Shown: one piece after another, positions 6,926 to 12,576 of the stretch
Position numbering within the stretch: the stretch's first letter is position 1
Layout of the letters: each line of letters begins with the position of its first letter
Assembly: GCA_902787595.1 (NCBI GenBank)
Contig: CADAHD010000022.1
Coordinates: 1 to 14,360, forward strand
DNA: 14,360 nt
From: an uncultured Lachnospiraceae bacterium
GTDB taxonomy: Bacteria; Bacillota_A; Clostridia; Lachnospirales; Lachnospiraceae
Direction of reading: 5' to 3'
Notes under the pieces: generated by a model
Seen by the model: only the letters and a program-made list of their open reading frames with translations
Databases searched by the model: none
What the model was told of the DNA's origin: nothing
Translations under genes and position numbers: made by a program

Positions 6926-7645
6926 ATGAATAAATCTGACATAGCAGAGCTTTTGAGAAACAATGCGTATCCCGGGCGCGGCATCATTATCGGGCGCACA
7001 CCGGACGGAAAAAAAGCTGTTACTGCTTATTTTATCATGGGACGCAGTGAGAACAGCCGTAACCGTGTATTTGTTGAGGATGGTAAGGGCATCAGGACTC
7101 AGGCTTTCGATCCGGCAAAGCTTTCCGACCCCAGTCTTATAATCTACGCTCCCGTGCGTGTTCTTGGTAATAAGACCATAGTCACTAACGGTGATCAGAC
7201 TGATACCATATATGATGGAATGGATGAAGAGCTCACTTTTGAACAGAGCTTAAGAAGCAGGGAATTTGAGCCTGACGGCCCTAATTATACCCCCCGCATA
7301 TCCGGAATACTTCATGTTGAGAATGGTAAGTATGATTATGCAATGAGCATCTTAAAGAGTGATAATGGTGATCCGGCCTGCTGCGACCGGTTTATGTTTG
7401 CTTATGCAAATCCCAAAGCAGGGGATGCCCGTTTTATTCATACCTATATGAGCGACGGAAATCCGCTTCCTTCTTTTGAAGGCGAACCGGAGTATATAGG
7501 CATAGAATGTGATGACATAGATGCTTTCACAAAGCTTATCTGGGATGCATTAAATGAGGAGAATAAGGTATCCCTTTTTGTGAGAATGATCGACATTGAA
7601 AGCGGAGAATACGAGAGCAGAATAGTTAACAAGAATATTAAATAA
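6926..7645 (+). CDS. purO: IMP cyclohydrolase, PurO-like
   Basis: This 239-residue protein belongs to the IMP cyclohydrolase family first known as archaeal PurO. It closes the ring of FAICAR to give IMP, the last step of purine synthesis. Recognisable family features are the opening NAYPGRGIIIGRTPDG, the YFIMGRSENSRNRVF segment and the NYTPRISGIL region. The ATG at 6926 is chosen because AAGGAGGAG (6911-6919) lies 6 nt upstream. The TTG further upstream at 6866 is the promoter -35 itself. It is followed after 21 nt by the transformylase that makes its substrate, so the two genes together replace the bifunctional PurH found in most bacteria. The symbol is by homology with PurO; no strong doubt remains about the family. 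Confidence 0.85.
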   Translation: MNKSDIAELLRNNAYPGRGIIIGRTPDGKKAVTAYFIMGRSENSRNRVFVEDGKGIRTQAFDPAKLSDPSLIIYAPVRVLGNKTIVTNGDQTDTIYDGMDEELTFEQSLRSREFEPDGPNYTPRISGILHVENGKYDYAMSILKSDNGDPACCDRFMFAYANPKAGDARFIHTYMSDGNPLPSFEGEPEYIGIECDDIDAFTKLIWDALNEENKVSLFVRMIDIESGEYESRIVNKNIK

Positions 7646-7666
7646 GGATTTAATAAGGAGAAAGAG

Positions 7667-8845
7667 ATGAAAGAACTGGAACTCAAGTACGGCTGCAATC
7701 CCAATCAGGTGCCGGCAAAGATCTTTGTGAACGACGGACGCGATCTTCCTATTGAAGTATTGAACGGACGTCCCGGCTATATCAATTTTATGGATGCGCT
7801 GAACGGCTGGCAGCTGGTCAGGGAGCTTAAAAATGCCTGCGGTCTTCCTGCGGCAGCAAGCTTTAAGCATGTATCACCGGCAGGAGCTGCTGTGGGCATC
7901 GAGCTGGATGATACTCTTAAGAAGATCTATTTTGTGGATGGCAGCATAGAGCTCTCGCCTCTGGCCTGCGCTTATGCCAGGGCAAGAGGCGCTGACCGTA
8001 TGTCTTCCTTCGGTGATTTCATAGCTCTTTCTGATATATGTGATGTGGCGACTGCAAAGCTGATCAAGCCTGAGGTATCGGACGGTATTATCGCCCCCGG
8101 ATACGAAGATGAGGCGCTCGAGATCTTAAAGAGCAAGAAGCGGGGAACCTATAATATCATAAAGATCGATCCTGAGTATAAACCCCAGCCCATAGAGCAC
8201 AAAGATGTTTTTGGCATAAGTTTTGAGCAGGGAAGAAATGAGCTCCCTATTGTTGAGAGCCTTCTGGATAATGTGGTGACAAAGAATAAGGAACTGCCCA
8301 AGCAGGCAAAGATAGATCTGCTTATCTCTCTGATCACCCTTAAATATACCCAGTCAAATTCAGTATGCTATGCAAAGGGCGGGCAGGCTATAGGAATAGG
8401 AGCAGGACAGCAGTCCCGTATCCACTGCACCAGACTTGCAGGATCCAAGGCAGATAACTGGCTGCTTAGACAGTCACCTAAGGTACTGGATCTGCAGTTT
8501 GTAGACGGCATAAGCCGCGCAGACCGCGACAATTCCATTGACCTTTATATCGGCGAAGATTACATGGATGTCCTTGCAGACGGCAAGTGGCAGAATATAT
8601 TTAAAGTTAAGCCTGAGATATTCACAAAGGAGGAAAAGCAGGTGTGGCTCTCACGTGCAACAGATGTGGCGCTGGGATCGGATGCCTTCTTCCCCTTCAG
8701 GGACAATATCGAGAGAGCAGCGCGCTCCGGCGTTAAGTATGTGGCTCAGCCCGGCGGATCAAAGAGAGACGATGCGGTTATCGAGGCCTGCGATGAGCTG
8801 GGCATGGTGATGGCCTTCACGGGTATCCGCCTGTTCCACCACTAA
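7667..8845 (+). CDS. purH: AICAR formyltransferase, stand-alone (PurH C-terminal domain type)
   Basis: At 392 residues this corresponds only to the AICAR transformylase part of PurH, without the N-terminal MGS-like IMP cyclohydrolase domain. It transfers a formyl group from 10-formyl-THF to AICAR, giving FAICAR. Family hallmarks seen are the catalytic Lys-His pair in SFKHVSPAGAA (K67, H68), YTQSNSVCYAKGGQAIGIGAGQQSRIHC, and the C-terminal DAFFPFRDNIERAARSGV ... QPGGSKRD and MAFTGIRLFHH. The ribosome binding site AAGGAGAAAGAG precedes the ATG. The upstream purO supplies the missing cyclohydrolase activity. The stop codon overlaps the convergent ABC permease by 4 nt with no terminator hairpin between them. 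Confidence 0.95.
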   Translation: MKELELKYGCNPNQVPAKIFVNDGRDLPIEVLNGRPGYINFMDALNGWQLVRELKNACGLPAAASFKHVSPAGAAVGIELDDTLKKIYFVDGSIELSPLACAYARARGADRMSSFGDFIALSDICDVATAKLIKPEVSDGIIAPGYEDEALEILKSKKRGTYNIIKIDPEYKPQPIEHKDVFGISFEQGRNELPIVESLLDNVVTKNKELPKQAKIDLLISLITLKYTQSNSVCYAKGGQAIGIGAGQQSRIHCTRLAGSKADNWLLRQSPKVLDLQFVDGISRADRDNSIDLYIGEDYMDVLADGKWQNIFKVKPEIFTKEEKQVWLSRATDVALGSDAFFPFRDNIERAARSGVKYVAQPGGSKRDDAVIEACDELGMVMAFTGIRLFHH

Positions 8846-10521
8846 AACAGTTCTTTCATATTAGCGATTATCCTGCGGCGGCCGTAAATTATGGCTGCCG
8901 CATTTATTATGCCCAGAAAAACAGGCAGGGCAATATAAACTGCTATAAGAGGCAGGTGCGCCAGCTCGTATAAGAGGAAGAATAAACCGCAGATCAGCAG
9001 GCTCATGACTATCATGACGGCCATGTTGAAAAAGCTGTTCAGGTTGCCGCGGAGAGCGGAATATTCATCGTTCCAGAGCGTATGGGGAGAGGCGCTGTCC
9101 AGCGCCAGTCCGATGACCACGCTTATCAGTAAAGCTTCTATGGCTATCAGGGAATATAAGAGGCCCGTCAGCAGCGAAAAGTTTAGGAAGAAATATGCGA
9201 CTATCACGGCCAGTATCAGGAAAGGGGCTGTAATGCATGTGGCTACCGCGGCCTTTACATACATCTGCGTCTTATAGTCTACCGGGATATATTTGATAAA
9301 ATCAACATGAGAGCCTTCGCGGGTGAAAGCAGTGGAAGACAGGCTGTTCATTGCGGAAGCAACGAAAGCCATGAAAATGACTGCCAGCAAAATGATCAGC
9401 TGCGCGCGCTCATAACCTTCCCGGTAATAATCCATAAACTGCTGCACACTCTCGTTATTGCGGGTTATAAAGAAGAAGACCGCCACGCCCACAGGCCATA
9501 TTACATTTATATAAACGCAGTTGGAAGAATAGGCGCGTGTACGTGTGAGAACCTTTAATTCCTTTATAAAATAGGATTTAAAGATATTTGTTGATTTTAG
9601 ATTTAACTTATCCCTGCCGACTTTTTTATTCCTGCTTCCAAGGGCGGCGGCGGTATACAGGCCGGGCTGGTACAGCCATGCGCCCAGCAGCAGGATCATG
9701 CCTGTGGCAGCGGCATTGCTGATAAAGTATAAAAGCAGCTGGGGAATGCTCTGCCATGCCATGGCCTTGCAGAGCATGGGGGTAGTGAAGAAAATGGCAT
9801 TGCAGACCCTTAAAAAGAAGTTATTATCTGCAGCAAGAGAGTCCATGTAATTATCAAAACTGATGGTGCCCATATCTTTGAAGGAATAGAGGAAGAGGGC
9901 AACGAAGACAGCCATGATGATGGTTGAGCTGCGGTAGAAGGTCTTTATACTGCGGACTTTTTTGAGCACGGCCATCAGGATAAGGCTTATGAGGCAGCAA
10001 TAAACCAGAGGCAGCATGGGAGTTAACACAATGCCGCTGACTGCTGCGATGATGCTTACAGGGTGGAGTGCAGGCCAGAGTCCGGAATTGGTTACTGCGG
10101 CGATGAAGAAGCCGATGAACATGGATATGAAGATCAGAAATTCCATTACGCTCTCTGCCATAAAGGTATGGAAGAATTTGGCGGTCAGAAGCTGCCAGCT
10201 CTTTACGGGAAGTGTTACCATATGCTCGCGGTCGGATGAGAAAAACAGGACATTAAAGATCACGGGCATGCCCAGCACCATGGCAAAAGCGGAGAGTATA
10301 TGCATCTCGGAGATAAGGCCGTTTACCCGGTTGCCTTCGACCATCATGGCCAGGGTCATGACATAGCTCAGATATCCCATTATTATACAGCAGGGAAGCA
10401 TTATGCAGGTCACGGCTATTATGCCAAGAGATGTATAGATACTCATTTTAACGCCTTCTTTAGGCATGGGCATCTCGAAATTTTTGCGGTAAACTTTAAA
10501 TATCCTGTCTATCGGATTCAT
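8842..10521 (-). CDS. ABC-2 type exporter permease, 559 aa
   Basis: This is a polytopic membrane protein of 559 residues with about twelve hydrophobic helices in two groups of roughly six. A polar loop near 290-330 (SRNKKVGRDKLNLKSTNIFKS) lies just before a KELKVLTRTRAY amphipathic stretch, which resembles the coupling region seen in ABC exporter permeases of this kind. It starts with ATG (10519-10521), with AGGAGG 7 nt upstream inside the ATPase gene. The start overlaps the ATPase stop by 4 nt (ATGA), so the two are translationally coupled and form one transporter. The substrate cannot be read from the sequence; no lantibiotic, bacteriocin or peptide gene is adjacent. Confidence 0.85.
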   Translation of the reverse strand: MNPIDRIFKVYRKNFEMPMPKEGVKMSIYTSLGIIAVTCIMLPCCIIMGYLSYVMTLAMMVEGNRVNGLISEMHILSAFAMVLGMPVIFNVLFFSSDREHMVTLPVKSWQLLTAKFFHTFMAESVMEFLIFISMFIGFFIAAVTNSGLWPALHPVSIIAAVSGIVLTPMLPLVYCCLISLILMAVLKKVRSIKTFYRSSTIIMAVFVALFLYSFKDMGTISFDNYMDSLAADNNFFLRVCNAIFFTTPMLCKAMAWQSIPQLLLYFISNAAATGMILLLGAWLYQPGLYTAAALGSRNKKVGRDKLNLKSTNIFKSYFIKELKVLTRTRAYSSNCVYINVIWPVGVAVFFFITRNNESVQQFMDYYREGYERAQLIILLAVIFMAFVASAMNSLSSTAFTREGSHVDFIKYIPVDYKTQMYVKAAVATCITAPFLILAVIVAYFFLNFSLLTGLLYSLIAIEALLISVVIGLALDSASPHTLWNDEYSALRGNLNSFFNMAVMIVMSLLICGLFFLLYELAHLPLIAVYIALPVFLGIINAAAIIYGRRRIIANMKELF

Positions 10522-11264
10522 GCATTACCCTCCTGCGACGAAGGTTTATACTCGATCATATCCAGGAAGATCTCTTCCAGATCCTTGCCGGGATTTGCGG
10601 CCGAAAGGTCCTCTACGGTACCCTGGTACAGGGATTTTCCGTGGTTGATTATCATGATATGGTCGCAGAGTTTTTCGGCTACCTCCAGCACATGTGTTGA
10701 AAAAAGCACACAGTTGCCTTTTGCTGCGTGTTCGCGCATCATCTGCTTGAGCTCATAAGCAGCCTGCGGATCGAGACCTGTCATTGGTTCGTCCAGTATC
10801 CAGGCGGGCGGATTGTGGACCAGAGCGGCTATGACCATGAGCTTCTGCCTCATACCGTGAGAGTACTCACGCATGGGAGTGGAGAGGGCATCCATAATGC
10901 CGAAGCGCTCTGCCAGCTCGGGGACGCGGCTCTGCCGTGAATCTTCGGGAACTTTATATATATCAGCGATAAAGTTGATATATTCAAGACCTGTTAATTG
11001 AAGCAGTACGTCGGGATTGTCCGCAACATAAGCAAAAGAGGCTTTGGCAGCCATGGGTTCTTTGACTATGTCGTGGCCGTTTATCGTGGCTGTACCTGTC
11101 GCGGGTTTCAGTATGCCCGTCAGCATCTTTATCACCGTGGTCTTGCCTGCGCCGTTTGGGCCGGCAAATCCTGCTATCTCGCCTTTTCCGATGTGAAATG
11201 AAAGATCGTCCACTGCCTTGTGGTCTTTTCCGTAGATCATGCTGAGGTTCTTTGCGTCTATCAT
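10518..11264 (-). CDS. ABC transporter ATP-binding protein
   Basis: This 248-residue nucleotide-binding subunit has all key motifs. They are Walker A GPNGAGKTT (35-43), signature YSHGMRQK (134-141, a common variant in ABC-2 exporter ATPases), Walker B WILDEP (155-160), D-loop GLDP and switch His H191 (STHV). It powers the permease encoded immediately downstream in the same transcript. The ATG at 11262-11264 is preceded by AAAGGAGG with a 6-nt spacer. A promoter lies 31-60 nt upstream. It belongs to the CcmA/multidrug ABC-2 group; no specific substrate is implied. Confidence 0.93.
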   Translation of the reverse strand: MIDAKNLSMIYGKDHKAVDDLSFHIGKGEIAGFAGPNGAGKTTVIKMLTGILKPATGTATINGHDIVKEPMAAKASFAYVADNPDVLLQLTGLEYINFIADIYKVPEDSRQSRVPELAERFGIMDALSTPMREYSHGMRQKLMVIAALVHNPPAWILDEPMTGLDPQAAYELKQMMREHAAKGNCVLFSTHVLEVAEKLCDHIMIINHGKSLYQGTVEDLSAANPGKDLEEIFLDMIEYKPSSQEGNA

Positions 11265-11294
11265 GAGGAGCCTCCTTTATCAGATTTGTGATAT

Positions 11295-11324
11295 ATTATA
11301 TCAGTGATAGCTGTTTTATGTCAG
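11295..11324 (-). promoter_or_regulatory. promoter of the ABC exporter operon
   Basis: On the minus strand, CTGACA (11324-11319), an 18-nt spacer and a perfect TATAAT (11300-11295) form a good sigma-A promoter. The -10 sits within a short palindrome GATATATTATATC (11290-11302). The promoter is back-to-back with that of the DUF2812-like gene, with 19 nt between the two -35 boxes. Confidence 0.7.
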
Positions 11325-11343
11325 TATTTTTTTTAACAATTTC

Positions 11344-11372
11344 TTGTAGAGATCTCTGAAATAGGTTATAAT
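11344..11372 (+). promoter_or_regulatory. promoter of the DUF2812-like gene
   Basis: TTGTAG (11344-11349), a 17-nt spacer and a perfect TATAAT (11367-11372). The predicted leader is about 37 nt to the ATG at 11416. Confidence 0.75.
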
Positions 11373-11415
11373 AGTTTATATGTTTTGATGGACATAAGGT
11401 TTTTCGGAGGATAAC

Positions 11416-11985
11416 ATGGGAGTACAGAGAAGTCTGTTCGCGGTTATGAAGCATATAGTCCCTTCGGATCTGGAGTATTATCTGGAAGAAAAGAATTCTG
11501 AAGGACTTAAGCTTCTGCCCCTTGGAAGCGCATCATTCTTTTCGCTTTTATTCAGCGAAGAGAAGCCTGAAAAGCTCAGGTATGTCGTGGACTGCCCTAC
11601 GCTTCCGAAGGCGCTCTACATGAAGAAACTTACCGAAGAAGGCTGGGAGTATATGGGACAGAGCATGAACTGCTATGTCTGGCGCATCGGATATGAGGAA
11701 GGCAGCAGACCGGCGGATTTTTCGGATAAGACCGGTCAGAAGATGCATTGTTTTAGGCTGGGATTGATAATGGCAGCTCTTGCGATAGTATTTCTTGGCC
11801 TTTTCGCCGCACTGTGTTATTCCCTTTATTCTGAGTACAGGGTACAGGTGCCGGAAGCCACGCGGCTGGCCAAATATCTTGTGGTCATAGCATTGCAGAT
11901 ACCGTTCGTTGCCTGCTTCACATCAATGGCGATAAAACTGCTAAAGGAAAATTCCAGACTCAAGAGAAGAGCTGTTATAAAGTAG
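11416..11985 (+). CDS. DUF2812-like two-helix membrane protein
   Basis: This 189-residue protein has a cytoplasmic-looking N-terminal domain (1-95) ending in EEGWEYMGQSMNCYVWRIG. The pattern of GWE followed by a short aromatic-rich strand recalls DUF2812. Two hydrophobic helices follow at about 113-137 and 151-173, then a basic tail (RLKRRAVIK). DUF2812 proteins are often encoded next to PadR regulators, but none is present here. The ATG at 11416 has a GGAGG ribosome binding site with good spacing. The gene forms a single-gene unit with its own promoter and terminator, divergent from the ABC exporter. A role with that exporter is possible but only inferred from position. The family assignment is moderately sure and the function is unknown. 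Confidence 0.65.
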   Translation: MGVQRSLFAVMKHIVPSDLEYYLEEKNSEGLKLLPLGSASFFSLLFSEEKPEKLRYVVDCPTLPKALYMKKLTEEGWEYMGQSMNCYVWRIGYEEGSRPADFSDKTGQKMHCFRLGLIMAALAIVFLGLFAALCYSLYSEYRVQVPEATRLAKYLVVIALQIPFVACFTSMAIKLLKENSRLKRRAVIK

Positions 11986-11990
11986 ATCAG

Positions 11991-12017
11991 AGCCCTCCCG
12001 AAACGGGAGGGCTTTTT
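11991..12017 (+). terminator. strong intrinsic terminator
   Basis: A 10-bp perfect stem, AGCCCTCCCG (11991-12000) with CGGGAGGGCT (12004-12013), has an AAA loop and is followed by T residues to 12017. It lies 5 nt after the stop of the DUF2812-like gene. Confidence 0.95.
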
Positions 12018-12033
12018 CATTCTGCATAAAAGC

Positions 12034-12417
12034 TTTACATAAAAAGAATATTTCAACCTTAGTCACAGGTGGAAAGCAGCTGTGGAGGGGTGTTTTACGG
12101 TATAAATGGTTGACATAACACTGGAATTGACCGTTACGGATATGTTGTAGATTTAGATTACATAAATTATAAAATAACCTCTAAGTTGAAAATAAAATTG
12201 ACAGGGCGGATAAGTGAGATAAATAGACGGAAAATATAATAACTATGACCGATATGGTTAAATTACATAAAATATAAAAATTTGATGTTTAGAGTTTACA
12301 TAACTAGATATTTGACCCGAATTAAAACATGATTTAATCGAAATTCTTTGTTTACATAACTTGGAATAGTTGACATAAAACGCGACGCCGGGGCTTGGAA
12401 CGAAAGGGGTTACATAA
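12034..12417 (+). repeat. cluster of eight same-orientation TTACATAA/TTGACATAA motifs
   Basis: The 559-nt gene-free stretch 12018-12576 is AT-rich except for short GC-rich islands near 12063-12098 and 12381-12408. Within it, TTACATAA occurs at 12035, 12158, 12263, 12296, 12352 and 12410, and TTGACATAA at 12110 and 12370, all in the same orientation. Spacings between ACATAA starts are 76, 47, 105, 33, 56, 19 and 39, so this is not a CRISPR or simple tandem array. At least three copies share a longer form: ACATAAC, then an A/T-rich stretch, then TTGAC. By composition I would expect well under one exact 8-mer here by chance (rough estimate). The function is unknown. Candidates are reiterated recombinase or transposase binding sites of a mobile-element end, or a multi-site operator. 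No coding capacity is visible. Confidence 0.75.
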
Positions 12418-12461
12418 TGCCCTGAGGGCTGGAGATGCTGAGAGGCAGAGCGTGCTGCTTC

Positions 12462-12490
12462 TTGAAACATATGTTCTATTATGCTATATT
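12462..12490 (+). promoter_or_regulatory. promoter of the nuclease-helicase gene
   Basis: TTGAAA (12462-12467), a 17-nt spacer and TATATT (12485-12490) with an extended TG. Transcription would start near 12497, leaving a leader of about 80 nt. Confidence 0.7.
12465..12476. promoter_or_regulatory. LexA-like SOS box inside the promoter
   Basis: AAACATATGTTC contains the perfect 10-bp palindrome AACATATGTT (12466-12475). It differs at one position from the Gram-positive LexA/DinR core GAAC-N4-GTTC. It overlaps the -35 and spacer, where a bound repressor would block RNA polymerase. The downstream gene is a DNA-repair type helicase, which fits SOS control. No protein evidence exists in the window. 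Confidence 0.6.
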
Positions 12491-12512
12491 GTATGGAGTT
12501 TGCCGCGGCTGC

Positions 12513-12529
12513 TTCGTGAATACCACGAA
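12513..12529 (+). other. short perfect inverted repeat in the leader
   Basis: TTCGTG (12513-12518) and CACGAA (12524-12529) pair around AATAC, within the untranslated leader and 47 nt before the start codon. It is not followed by a T-run, so it is not a terminator. It could be a leader hairpin or a protein site; evidence is the symmetry only. Confidence 0.35.
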
Positions 12530-12576
12530 CGAATGGATGAAACGGCCGGGCAAGGTGACAATTTCGGAGCGGGATC

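Noticed and set aside
10842..10865. Non-canonical ABC signature YSHGMRQK in place of LSGGQ
   Set aside because: SHGM-type signatures are common in ABC-2 exporter ATPases, so it is not unusual.
12064..12084. CACAG ... CTGTG symmetry in the GC-rich island of the intergenic region
   Set aside because: A five-base stem with an 11-nt loop is expected by chance and has no further support.
12198..12225. A perfect TTGACA in the AT-rich intergenic stretch as a possible promoter
   Set aside because: The best -10 candidate (TAAATA at 16 nt spacing) matches poorly, and no gene follows within a reasonable distance.
12034..12417. The motif cluster as a CRISPR array
   Set aside because: Repeats are only 8-9 nt, spacings range from 19 to 105 nt, and there are no cas genes; the nuclease domain of the neighbour is part of a helicase and does not by itself indicate a CRISPR system.
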